Shown piece after piece: positions 33,661 to 42,536 of a stretch of 64,000 nt of DNA. Every line of letters begins with the position of its first letter. Within the stretch, counting starts at the first letter, position 1. This DNA is from Chloroflexi bacterium CFX4. GTDB lineage: Bacteria > Chloroflexota > Anaerolineae > Aggregatilineales > UBA2796. The stretch covers positions 124,001-188,000 of the forward strand of contig QWHC01000011.1 in NCBI GenBank assembly GCA_021404685.1. Direction: 5' to 3'. The position numbers and the translations under genes were made by a program. The notes under the pieces were generated by a model. The model saw only the letters and a program-made list of their open reading frames with translations. It was not told the origin of the DNA and did no database searches.

Positions 33661-35118
33661 ATGCCAACCATCAAAATTCCAACGCCATTGCGCGCTTACA
33701 CAGGCGGCAACGCTGAGATCAGCGTCAGCGGGGAGACAGTCGGCGCGGTGCTGGCGGATTTGCTTGAACAGCACCCTGATCTGCGCCAGCACCTTTACAA
33801 CGGCGAGGCACTGCGTAACTTTGTGAACATCTTCATCGGTGAAGAAGATATTCGCTACCGCGACGGACTCGATACGCCTGTCGAGCCAACGGATAGCCTG
33901 CGGATCATCCCAAGCATTGCAGGCGGCAGCGCCCTAGAGCTGATCGCGCCTGATAGCGTTGAACTTTCGCATGACGAGGTGCGCCGCTACAGCCGCCACC
34001 TGATCATGCCCGAAGTCGGCATTCAGGGGCAGCGCAAACTGAAGCAGGCAAGCGTGCTGCTGATCGGCACGGGCGGCTTGGGTAGCCCGTTGGCGCTTTA
34101 CCTGACCGCTGCCGGCATTGGGCGCTTAGGCTTGGTGGATTACGACGTGGTGGACGAGACGAACCTACAGCGCCAAGTCATCCACTTTGGCAGCGACGTT
34201 GGCAAGCCAAAGCTGGAGAGCGCCGCCGCCAAGCTTTCGGACATCAATCCCTACATTGTGATTGAGAAGCACAACACGCCGCTGACCAGTGAGAACGCCT
34301 TAGAAATTCTCCGCAACTACGATGTGATCATTGACGGCACGGATAACTTCCCAACGCGCTACTTGGTCAATGATGCCTGTGTGATCTTGGGCAAACCGAA
34401 CGTTTACGGCAGCATCTTCCGCTTTGAAGGGCAGCTTAGCGTCTTTTACGCGAAAGAAGGTCCGTGCTACCGCTGCTTGTTCCCAGAGCCGCCGCCGCCC
34501 GGCCTAGTGCCAAGCTGCGCTGAAGGCGGCGTGCTTGGCATTTTGCCCGGCACCATTGGCACGTTGCAGGCAACCGAGGCGATCAAGCTGATCTTGGGCA
34601 TTGGGCAGCCGATGATCGGGCGCATGATGCTCTACGATGCACTGAACATGACCTTTGACACCATCCGCCTGCGGAAGAACCCGAACTGCCCCGTCTGCGG
34701 CGAGCATCCCACCATCACGGAACTGATTGACTATGAAGAATTTTGCGGTGTGCCAGCCCACGACCGCAGCGAGTATAAAGAGAAGAACGCCCAACACAAC
34801 GTGCGCGGCATCAATGTGCATGATCTGAAAGCACGCCTAGAGGCGGGCGCGAACGTGGTGATTGTGGACGTGCGCGAACCGCACGAATGGGAGATCAGCG
34901 CCATTGAAGGCTCGCTGCGGATTCCCAAAGGGCAAGTGGTGGCGCGTGCCGCCGAAATTCCGCGTGATGTGGAAGTGGTGGTGCAGTGCAAGACGGGCAT
35001 TCGCAGCCGCGACGCAATTTTGATGCTGCAAGAACTAGGCTTCACCAACTTAGTGAATCTGGTGGGTGGCATCAATGCCTGGGCGCGAGAGATTGACCGC
35101 ACACAGCCGATCTATTAA
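33661..35118 (+). CDS. ubiquitin-like carrier / MoeB-type E1 / rhodanese fusion protein
   Basis: A 485-residue three-domain protein. Residues 1-89 form a ThiS/MoaD/CysO-like ubiquitin fold ending in IAGG (Gly88-Gly89), but the chain continues. Residues 98-360 form a ThiF/MoeB adenylating domain with GTGGLGSPLAL (137-147), Asp160 and NLQRQ. It has zinc pairs Cys269/Cys272 and Cys343/Cys346 and Cys286 in PSCAEGGVLG. Residues 380-485 form a rhodanese domain with Cys443 (VQCKTGIRSR). E1-rhodanese fusions (MoeZ) activate CysO, MoaD or ThiS with ATP and load sulfur. Here the carrier is fused to its own activator, so its Gly-Gly is usable only after cleavage, perhaps by the JAMM protease of the operon. 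Confidence 0.92.
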   Translation: MPTIKIPTPLRAYTGGNAEISVSGETVGAVLADLLEQHPDLRQHLYNGEALRNFVNIFIGEEDIRYRDGLDTPVEPTDSLRIIPSIAGGSALELIAPDSVELSHDEVRRYSRHLIMPEVGIQGQRKLKQASVLLIGTGGLGSPLALYLTAAGIGRLGLVDYDVVDETNLQRQVIHFGSDVGKPKLESAAAKLSDINPYIVIEKHNTPLTSENALEILRNYDVIIDGTDNFPTRYLVNDACVILGKPNVYGSIFRFEGQLSVFYAKEGPCYRCLFPEPPPPGLVPSCAEGGVLGILPGTIGTLQATEAIKLILGIGQPMIGRMMLYDALNMTFDTIRLRKNPNCPVCGEHPTITELIDYEEFCGVPAHDRSEYKEKNAQHNVRGINVHDLKARLEAGANVVIVDVREPHEWEISAIEGSLRIPKGQVVARAAEIPRDVEVVVQCKTGIRSRDAILMLQELGFTNLVNLVGGINAWAREIDRTQPIY

Positions 35119-35162
35119 CTACCCACGTCTGTTCAATAGCGTTCTCAAAGATTTTAGGCAGC

Positions 35163-35182
35163 GGGCGGGAGCCATCCCGCCC
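35163..35182. repeat. REP-like GGGCGGG hairpin after the sulfur operon
   Basis: GGGCGGG (35163-35169) and CCCGCCC (35176-35182) around a 6-base loop. Close match to the copy at 25278. Likely marks the end of the operon transcript. Confidence 0.7.
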
Positions 35183-35299
35183 CTATACCAGTGCTGCGCC
35201 CTTCAGCACGCCCCATTTGTCCTATTTCGCACCATGCTCACACCTGTGGTAAACTAACCGCATACACATGGCACGGCGCACACAGCCAACGGAGCGCTT

Positions 35300-35848
35300 A
35301 TGACGACTCTCTACGTTTATATTGCAGGTCCGGAAGGTTCGGGCAAAACAACCTTTCTGCACTCACTCGGCACACCCGAAAGCCTGATCGTGGATCGGGA
35401 AAACGGCATTGAATACCGCCAATTTGTGGTGGATGATACGCTTGATCTGCAAGTGCTAACCTCAATCGAAGCCTCCCGTTTCGACCGCCTGCTAGAGATC
35501 GCACAGCGCGATATTCTTGGGTACCTGATCATTGTAGATAGCGCCGACCAGGAATCGTGGAGCATGGCGCGTGTGATGTTGGCGCATTCACGCGGCTATG
35601 CGCTTGTGCCAACCCTGATCGTTGCCAATAAGCAAGATTTGCTCGGCGCGGCGACGCCTGAACAAGTCGGCGCGTGGATCGGCATGGAATCAATGGTGTA
35701 TGTGACGGGCTGCCAAGCCACCAAGCCAAGCAGCGTGCGGGCTGCCTTCCTGCAACTGCTCTTCTCCGTGCGCCATGAGATTGAGCGCCTCGATAGCCTG
35801 ATCGCTGAAATTGAGCGAACCTTTGGCACTGACGATGCAGACGCCTAA
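35300..35848 (+). CDS. small Ras/Arf-like GTPase (COG2229-like)
   Basis: A 182-residue GTP-binding protein with P-loop GPEGSGKTT (10-18), a switch II-like VDSADQ (79-84) where DxxG is usual, and NKQD (110-113) for guanine specificity. It resembles the prokaryotic SRbeta/Arf-like GTPases of COG2229, often encoded with roadblock/LC7 proteins and sensor kinases. Here there is no roadblock gene beside it. The switch II Gly is not evident, so its hydrolysis may need a partner. It is followed 61 bases later by a DUF4397 lipoprotein gene in the same direction. Confidence 0.82.
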   Translation: MTTLYVYIAGPEGSGKTTFLHSLGTPESLIVDRENGIEYRQFVVDDTLDLQVLTSIEASRFDRLLEIAQRDILGYLIIVDSADQESWSMARVMLAHSRGYALVPTLIVANKQDLLGAATPEQVGAWIGMESMVYVTGCQATKPSSVRAAFLQLLFSVRHEIERLDSLIAEIERTFGTDDADA

Positions 35849-35909
35849 TCGGTTGGTGTTCGGTAAAATGGCGCAGTGTGTGCTTTCCCGATCTATTGCG
35901 GAGACGATT

Positions 35910-37931
35910 ATGAGCCGCTTTCGCCTGCTGTTGCTGCTGTTATTTGCTGCGGTGAGCGCCTGTGGCGCGCCGCCTGAGCCAACCGCTACGCCGACCGCCA
36001 CACCGACCCAAACGCCGACCGCCACACCGCTACCGACCAACACGCCCACGCCGGCACCGCTGCCCACCGCGCTGCCAGAGGCAACTGAACGTGCCACAGT
36101 GCGCTTTTTCCACGCCGCGCCTGACCTTGCGCCGCTGGACGTATACCTTGAAGGCTCTGCCGCTGCGCTGCGCCTGCCCTATGGCGATTTTTCGCTGCCG
36201 CTGCCGCTGAACGAAGGTGAGTATGTGCTGCGCGTCGTGCCTGCCCGCGCTGACGTGAACCAGGCGGACGTTTTGCTGCGCGAGACGATCCGTGTGCGCG
36301 CCAACGAGACGATCCTCTATGTGCTGCGCCCTGATGGCGCAACGCTGCGCGCTCTGCGCTACCCACAAGATTTGCGCGCAACGGCCATTGGCGAAGGGCG
36401 TGTAGCGGCTGTTAACGCGCTGATTGAGGATGTGGCGCTCAGCGTTTTCCTCGATGCGGACATTCCGATTGGTGCGGCGCAGAGCGGCGGACAAAGCACC
36501 GCTGCCCGTGAGGTGATCGCCCGCCGCTACGATGCGCGCTTCCTGCGCGATAACCAGGAGCTGCTTGCAACACCACTGGCGCTTGCCTCCCGCGATTCGG
36601 TCATGCTGATCATTTACGGCACCCTCAGCGCGCCGCGCCTTGCCATCCTCACCTTGCCAACCCCGCGTGAGGGCAAGCTGCGCGTGCTAAACGCCGAACG
36701 CAGCCTGCCAAAGGCTGATCTCTACCTTGATGAACGCCTTGTGGCGGAAGGTGCCCCTTTTGGCGTTGCGCTGGAGGCACTCACGCTGACTGCCCGCGCC
36801 TATCGCATTCGTGTGCTGGCGCACGCCGACCCTGCCGATGCACAGCCGCTCTTTGAAGGCAACATCAGCTTGGCGGGCGATCAGCAAGGCTTGCTGGTCA
36901 TCTATAGCACGCAGTTAGCCTCCAACAATCGGCAAATCCGCGCTGAAGTTTTCTCTGAAAACCTTGCGCTGCCGCAGGCAGGGCGCGCCTCGCTGAGCGT
37001 TTTGAACCTTGCCCGCCAAGAAACGTCTATCCAGGCGCTGAACCCAACCACGCCACTCAGCGCACCGATTCCCTACGCTGCCCTGAGCGCGCCGATCAGC
37101 CTGAACGGCGGACAGTATAACCTTGCCTTCAACACCACTGAGGCAGAAGGCGCACGCACCGTTGAAACAGCCACCGTCACTCTGCAAGAAGGCTGGAGCT
37201 ATCTCTATGTGGTGCTGAGCAGCTTGAACACGCCGCCGTTGATCATCGGCACGGACGTTCGTTCGCTCTTCGCTGCCTTGCCAACGCCCACCATCAGCAG
37301 CCCGTTGAGCGTCCGCCTGATCAACGCCGCCGCGGCGCCGATCAGTGTGGACTTGATCATTGGTGATGTGCCGATTTTTAAGGATGTGGCATACCAAAGC
37401 AGCACGGCTGCCCTCACCATTGATAGCACCATGCGCCCGATCCGTTTGCAGCGCAGTGGCACTGATCAGGTGTTGGTGGAGCAAACGCTGCAATTCGCGC
37501 CGAACGGCAACCTTGCCATCATCTTCTTTGGCGATGAAGGCAACTGGCAGCTTTTGCAATCCTTAGAGCGCACGCGCCCAACGACCAGCAACGCCGTGCT
37601 GCGCGTCATCCATGCTGCGCCCGATGCTGAGCCGATCTCGGTCGAGTCGCCCATCAGCGCGCCCAGCAGCGCACTCTTTGGTGATCGCCCAACGCCAACG
37701 CCGCGTGCCGCGCAATACTTTGCACGCTTGGAGTATGGCAATATCTCCAGCATTGTGACGCTGCGCGCCAACACGTACACCTTCACGGCACGCAGCGCTA
37801 CCGATGGCACGCCCTTGGCAGAACTGACCGATGCGGAGATTGTGGTTGGTGTGCGCTACGATCTGCTTTTGATCAGCGGCACATCAGGCAATCCGCGTGA
37901 TGTGCGCTTGGTGCTGCTCAAGGCGGAATAG
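35910..37931 (+). CDS. DUF4397-domain lipoprotein
   Basis: A 673-residue exported lipoprotein. The signal peptide ends in the lipobox VSAC (Cys about residue 18), followed by a Thr/Pro-rich spacer (PTATPTATPTQTPTAT) of about 40 residues that probably crosses the wall. The rest is repeated beta-sandwich domains of DUF4397 type, clearest at the start (ATVRFFHAAPDLAPLDVYLEG), in the middle (SVRLINAAAAPISVDLIIGD) and near the end (AVLRVIHAAPDAEPISVE). The domains are probably adhesive or structural; function is unknown. The start at 35910 has GGAG upstream; a longer frame from 35811 overlaps the GTPase gene. Confidence 0.85.
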   Translation: MSRFRLLLLLLFAAVSACGAPPEPTATPTATPTQTPTATPLPTNTPTPAPLPTALPEATERATVRFFHAAPDLAPLDVYLEGSAAALRLPYGDFSLPLPLNEGEYVLRVVPARADVNQADVLLRETIRVRANETILYVLRPDGATLRALRYPQDLRATAIGEGRVAAVNALIEDVALSVFLDADIPIGAAQSGGQSTAAREVIARRYDARFLRDNQELLATPLALASRDSVMLIIYGTLSAPRLAILTLPTPREGKLRVLNAERSLPKADLYLDERLVAEGAPFGVALEALTLTARAYRIRVLAHADPADAQPLFEGNISLAGDQQGLLVIYSTQLASNNRQIRAEVFSENLALPQAGRASLSVLNLARQETSIQALNPTTPLSAPIPYAALSAPISLNGGQYNLAFNTTEAEGARTVETATVTLQEGWSYLYVVLSSLNTPPLIIGTDVRSLFAALPTPTISSPLSVRLINAAAAPISVDLIIGDVPIFKDVAYQSSTAALTIDSTMRPIRLQRSGTDQVLVEQTLQFAPNGNLAIIFFGDEGNWQLLQSLERTRPTTSNAVLRVIHAAPDAEPISVESPISAPSSALFGDRPTPTPRAAQYFARLEYGNISSIVTLRANTYTFTARSATDGTPLAELTDAEIVVGVRYDLLLISGTSGNPRDVRLVLLKAE

Positions 37932-37935
37932 GAAA

Positions 37936-38006
37936 GCGTGCGGGACGGTGATTATGCCGCCCCACGCCGCTTGTTTATGAACAGGGACGCGCCAGGGCGC
38001 ATCCCT
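37936..38006. repeat. two intergenic hairpins between convergent genes
   Basis: The first hairpin (about 37936-37969) has GCGTG/CACGC, GGG/CCC and CGG/CCG segments around TGATTATG. The second has AGGGA C GCGCC (37983-37993) facing GGCGC A TCCCT (37996-38006). The second resembles the hairpin at 51674-51695 (GGGACGC...GCGTCCC). They lie where both convergent transcripts should end. Confidence 0.5.
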
Positions 38007-38035
38007 ACACGGTTTCTGGTGAAGACAGACCGCTT

Positions 38036-39730
38036 TTAGCCGAGCGTTACTTCGGCGCGCACCACGCCAGCGCGATCTTGGCGCGCCACCAGCCCTAGCC
38101 TGCCGCCGTTCGGTGCATGGATCACCCACTCTGCCTTCAGGCGGTCGGGCGTGCCGGCAAAGCGCCAAACTGCCCACGGCGTGGCGGAAGTGCCAGCATA
38201 AGCGCGCCCTTCCAACTGACCAAAGTCGTGGCGCGCTTTGCCGCTGATCAAGGTAGCGCCTTCGGGCAGCGTCACTTCGCAGATGACGCCGCGTGTCACC
38301 TTACGCTCTAGCGCCTTCTTGGAGACGTAAGTCGGCAGCCAGCCCGTGTTCTGCACCACAAGGCGTACAAGGTAATGCTGATCGCCTAACGGTGTGACCT
38401 GTGTGCTGTGCAGTTCCAAGCGCGGCGAGATCAGCGCGTGCCACGTCAGCCACTCGGCAAAGGGTGCGATCTCGCGCTCAAGGTATTGCGGTGGCGGATT
38501 GCGCCAAGCATACTGCATGTTCCAGCCACCTAGCTCTACCTTGCCAAGCTGCGGATGCTCGAAGGTGTACCACTCAATGTAGCCTTTGCCGTCCAGCTTT
38601 TCATCGCTCCACTTGAGCATGGTGAGGGCATCCTCTAGTGGATGTTCGCGGTACCAATCAATGAACTTGTATTCGGTGATGCCTGCTTGCCGTTGCGGGC
38701 TCCAAATTTCGACCGTCCACGCATACAAGCCGAGATGATCGTATGCCCAGTCGTCAAAGGTGCCGGTGATGACCTCTTTGGGGTGATACTTGAAGTCATG
38801 GAAGTTAGAGATGGCGGGATAGCCGGTGAGGGCGGTGCCTTGCTTGCCGATGTGTTCAAATGTCCAAAGGTCTTCCGGCGGCAGGCTATCATCGGCTGCC
38901 ACACCGGACGGGCGCAGCAGGACGCCGCTCCAGGTGTGGAAGGCAATTGCGCCGGTGATGTTTGGGTGTGCCACGATGAAGGCAACGGCGGCGCGCACTT
39001 CCGGCTCGCTGGTTGGATATTCGCCGGCGCCAACTTGTTCGCCTTCTTGCCGCCAGTGGGCGGGATAGTTGCGGTTGAGGTCGAGTCCTTCCTTGTGCCG
39101 CATGGCGGTCAGCGTCACGCCGTCATAGTTTTTGAGCAAACCTTCGGGCAGGATGCGATAGTAGGTGCCGCCAATCTCGGTCGGATCGCGGCGGATCATC
39201 AGGCGCGGCTCAGTTGGGTGTGCCTTCCATTGCCCGTTCGGGTCAGGAATCCGCATTTGGAGCATTCGCCCGTCGCCGTCAATATCCTGCTCGGTCAAGC
39301 CTTCCAAGCCTTCCTCATCATAAGGGTAAGGGCGCGTGCTAGAGCGGATGATCTTCGGCTGATCGGCAAGGGCAAGCTCTGCGCCATCTGGGTTCAGGCG
39401 CGGGCAAATGTAGAAGGTGCGCGTATCTAGGGCGCGGGTGATGTCTGCCTCTGAGCCATAGGCGCTGGTTAGCTTGTGGATGAGATACAAGCAGGCGGAA
39501 GAAGGCGAGACCTCGCTAGCGTGGATGTTGCCATCTACCCAGAGGGCGGGCTTATCTTCGGCTGCGCCGCTGGCAGTGTTGGTGAGGGTTGCCAGCCAAA
39601 TCTCGCGCCCTTCGTAACTTTTGCCAAGGCTCTGCACTTGCACCAACTGAGGGAATTCCGCAGCATAGGCGTGCAGCAGGCGTGTGAGGTCGTCATAGCG
39701 ATAGTAGCGATCAAAAGCAATCTCTGGCAT
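38036..39730 (-). CDS. M14 zinc carboxypeptidase
   Basis: A 564-residue metallocarboxypeptidase. Zinc ligands are His70 and Glu73 (GNIHASE) and His265 (AFHTWSG); the general base is Glu341 (WTVEIWS); and LDLNRNYP (217-224) is the substrate-binding region. The peptidase domain ends near residue 380. The remaining 180 residues are beta-rich and include a stretch typical of domains that follow M14 enzymes (QYLVRLVVQNTGWLPTYVSKKALE). No signal peptide is present, unusual for secreted M14 enzymes, so it may act in the cytosol. The ATG at 39730 is chosen from the domain start; the frame runs upstream to 40051 only as an antisense shadow. Confidence 0.9.
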   Translation of the reverse strand: MPEIAFDRYYRYDDLTRLLHAYAAEFPQLVQVQSLGKSYEGREIWLATLTNTASGAAEDKPALWVDGNIHASEVSPSSACLYLIHKLTSAYGSEADITRALDTRTFYICPRLNPDGAELALADQPKIIRSSTRPYPYDEEGLEGLTEQDIDGDGRMLQMRIPDPNGQWKAHPTEPRLMIRRDPTEIGGTYYRILPEGLLKNYDGVTLTAMRHKEGLDLNRNYPAHWRQEGEQVGAGEYPTSEPEVRAAVAFIVAHPNITGAIAFHTWSGVLLRPSGVAADDSLPPEDLWTFEHIGKQGTALTGYPAISNFHDFKYHPKEVITGTFDDWAYDHLGLYAWTVEIWSPQRQAGITEYKFIDWYREHPLEDALTMLKWSDEKLDGKGYIEWYTFEHPQLGKVELGGWNMQYAWRNPPPQYLEREIAPFAEWLTWHALISPRLELHSTQVTPLGDQHYLVRLVVQNTGWLPTYVSKKALERKVTRGVICEVTLPEGATLISGKARHDFGQLEGRAYAGTSATPWAVWRFAGTPDRLKAEWVIHAPNGGRLGLVARQDRAGVVRAEVTLG

Positions 39731-39769
39731 GTTTCTATAGCTTTCTGGGTAAGCTGCTGAAGTGTGGTA

Positions 39770-39775
39770 AGTATA
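39770..39775 (-). promoter_or_regulatory. -10 of the M14 peptidase gene
   Basis: Minus-strand TATACT in the context GGGCTATACTTACCACAC, 39 bases before the start codon, nearly identical to the -10 region of the SCP2 gene (GGCTATACTCACCACAC). Confidence 0.45.
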
Positions 39776-39849
39776 GCCCGTCGGCAAAAACTGCGCGATA
39801 GGCGCGGCTTTGCGTACAATTAAAAGAACTTTAGGCAACAGGAGGTGAC

Positions 39850-41347
39850 ATGACCTTTGAAGTGATCTTGATTGTGGTAGCAGCACTCCTGCTGCTGAGC
39901 ATTCTTGCCAGCAAGGCAGCAGGCTGGCTCGGTGTGCCGTCGCTGTTGCTCTTTCTCTTGGTGGGCATGTTGGCAGGCAGCGAAGGCATTGGCGGCATCG
40001 CCTTTGATGATACGGCGCTGGCGCAGGCAATCGGCGTCGTGGCGCTCTCACTGATCTTGTTTGCGGGCGGCTTGGATACAGATTGGAACATTGTTAAACC
40101 AGACGCTCGGTGTGGGCATTACGGCTGTGTTGGTGGGCTTGTTTACCCACGCCTTTTTGAATTTCGGTTTATTGGAAGGGTTGCTGCTCGGCGCGATTCT
40201 GTCTTCAACCGACGCGGCGGCGGTCTTTGCCGTGCTGCGCGGACGGAGTGTGCATCTGCGCGGCAGGCTGGAGCCATTGCTGGAGCTTGAGGCAGGCAGC
40301 AACGATCCGATGGCGGTTTTCCTGACCATTGCTTTTATCAGCTTGGTTGGGCAGCCCGATCAGCCTATCGCAATGCTCTTTGTTTTCTTCGTCCAACAGA
40401 TGGTCTTGGGCGTCTTAGGCGGTGTCTTGCTTGGGCTGCTTGGGTTATGGCTGCTGAACCGTTTGCGCCTTGAATATGATGGTTTGTACCCCGTGCTGAC
40501 TTTGGCAGCGGCAATGCTCGCTTATAGTGTCACAACAGTCTTGGATGGCAACGGCTTCTTGGCAGTGTATATTGCGGGGCTGGTGCTTGGCAACCGCGAT
40601 TTTATCCATAAGAAAAGCCTGACGCGCTTTCACGATGGCTTGGCATGGCTGATGCAAATCATGATGTTTCTTTCGCTTGGGCTGCTTGTTTTTCCCTCGC
40701 GGTTGTTGCCGATGATCGTGCCTGGCTTAATTTTGGCACTGTTTCTGATGCTGATCGCACGCCCGTTTAGTGCGTTGGTGGCGCTCTTGTTCTCGCGCTT
40801 CACGCTGCGCGAACGGCTGATGGTTGGTTGGGTTGGGTTGCGCGGCGCAGCGCCGATCATCTTGGCGACTTTTCCGCTGCTGGCAGGGCTGCCCAAAGCC
40901 GATACGCTCTTTAACCTCGTCTTTTTCGCGGTGCTGGCATCAGTGTTGCTGCAAGGTCCGACGATTATCCCGATTGCGCGCTGGCTGCGTGTGGAAGCGC
41001 CACAGCCGCGCCGCCGCCCAGCGCCGGAAATCCCGTTGAAAGATGCAACGGTCGAGATTGTGCTGCCACCCGATTCCGCTGCCAACGGGCGCCAATTGCT
41101 GGACGTGGGCTTGCCGCCGGGCGTTTTGGTGGTGTTGATTGCCCGCGATGGGCATACCTTTGTGCCAAGCGGCAGCACCACGCTTGCCGCACGCGATAAG
41201 CTGCTGCTGATCAGCGATCCGAAAGACCGACCCATGCTGGCACAAGCCTGCGCGATGCTCTCGCTGCCCAGTGAAGATTCCGAAGAGGCGCCCTATCAGG
41301 CATATAATGAAAAGGGTAAGGCACTGACTGAGGAGATCAGAGCATGA
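39850..41347 (+). pseudogene. NhaP2-type K+/Na+:H+ antiporter with a frameshift
   Basis: A CPA1-family (NhaP2/CvrA) cation/proton antiporter split over two frames. The first frame (39850-40290) gives the N-terminal helices up to GGLDTDWNIVKP; the second, open from 40061 to 41347, continues with LGVGITAVLVGLFTHAF and runs to the end. Together they give about 12 helices, the ion-path motifs STDAAAVF and GSNDPMAVFL, and a C-terminal TrkA-C domain (from about 41050). The change of frame lies at about 40093-40106. About five residues expected between KP and TLG also seem to be missing, so a small deletion is more likely than one extra base. It could be real inactivation or an assembly error. The next gene overlaps by ATGA. 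Confidence 0.82.
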
Positions 41348-42441
41348 TCAGCACACCCGAAGGCTTGCGTTGGCTGAGTGGCTACCGTGAACGTAGCGAC
41401 GGGCTGACGCCGCGCACGCAAATGGCGCGCTACAGCCTGCGCGATCTGGCAAACCGCAACCTGCTGCCGATTAGCGAGGTCAATCGGCTGTTGGTGAAGG
41501 CAGATTTGCAGGATTTTGGCTGGCGCATCTACTGGGGTGATGAGGACGCCACACCCGACGAACTGCTGCCAACCATGATTGACAGCGCCGAAGGCTACGC
41601 GATTTTTATGCACGGCTGGACGGGCAGCCACGCTATTTGGGAAGATATGCCGTGTGCGCTCATCAACCAGAATCGGCGATTGGTCAGCCTTGCCGTGGAT
41701 TTGAACGGCTTTGGCAGCACGCCCTTCGCCGACCGCACGCCAGAGTATGAGGAATGCAGCCCGCTTGCCGTCATGCGCGCCGTAGAAGGCTGGTTAAATT
41801 TGCTCAATTTGCGGCGTGCCATCGGTGATCCGCGTTTGAAGGCAGTCCATTTGATCGGGCATTCGATGAGTGGTGCGGCGCTCTTTTTTGCCGATGATTC
41901 CAAGTGGCGCTTGGGCGAACTAACGCGCACTGCCTTAGCGCCTGCCCTGCTGCTGCGCGATGACCTTGGGCGTGCCTTCTATACCGCGCTTGGCTTTGGG
42001 ATCGGTTTGGTCGGGCGTATTGGCGCCTTAGAGCCAATTGAGCGCTTGGTTTCGCCGCGTGTGCTGGAGACGCTGACCGATGGCGCCAGCCCTGCCGTGC
42101 GCGCCGAACATGATCGCATCTACCGCGCCACCTTGCGGAGCGTGACGGCGCGCACCTTCGCGGCGATGGGCACCATCCGTGATGCGCCGATGCCGCGCCG
42201 TTGGGACTTGGTGGAAGTCTTTCTTGGTCACCGCGATCCACTGGTCAGCCTTGTGCCTATGCTGGAACTGCTCTACGAGTTGCAGTTCAACAGCGATCAG
42301 GTGCGCGTGATGCTCGGCACGCATTATTTGTTCTCAGTCGGCGAGCCTTGGGCGCGTGTCCATCGGCAAAATCGGCAGATGGTGCTGGACGAAGTGCTGC
42401 AACTGCACAGCCGCGCCATTCAGCGGCAGCGCGGCGGCTAA
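41344..42441 (+). CDS. alpha/beta hydrolase
   Basis: A 365-residue alpha/beta-hydrolase-fold protein with nucleophile Ser174 (LIGHSMSG), oxyanion motif HGWTGS (90-95), a likely acid in FLGHRDPL near 300 and His in LGTHYLFS near 330. Residues 1-75 form an extra N-terminal region not typical of the fold. It is soluble. Substrate unknown; esterase or lipase-like activity is the default expectation. Its ATG overlaps the antiporter stop by four bases, so its translation may suffer if the upstream frameshift is real. Confidence 0.82.
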   Translation: MISTPEGLRWLSGYRERSDGLTPRTQMARYSLRDLANRNLLPISEVNRLLVKADLQDFGWRIYWGDEDATPDELLPTMIDSAEGYAIFMHGWTGSHAIWEDMPCALINQNRRLVSLAVDLNGFGSTPFADRTPEYEECSPLAVMRAVEGWLNLLNLRRAIGDPRLKAVHLIGHSMSGAALFFADDSKWRLGELTRTALAPALLLRDDLGRAFYTALGFGIGLVGRIGALEPIERLVSPRVLETLTDGASPAVRAEHDRIYRATLRSVTARTFAAMGTIRDAPMPRRWDLVEVFLGHRDPLVSLVPMLELLYELQFNSDQVRVMLGTHYLFSVGEPWARVHRQNRQMVLDEVLQLHSRAIQRQRGG

Positions 42442-42536
42442 AGCGGCGCATTCAAGGCGCACTTTCAGCGCGTTTTGCGCTTTCTCGGTAAGATAGGTGA
42501 GCATGACATTCGCCGTCACGCATACGGAGCGCGCTT

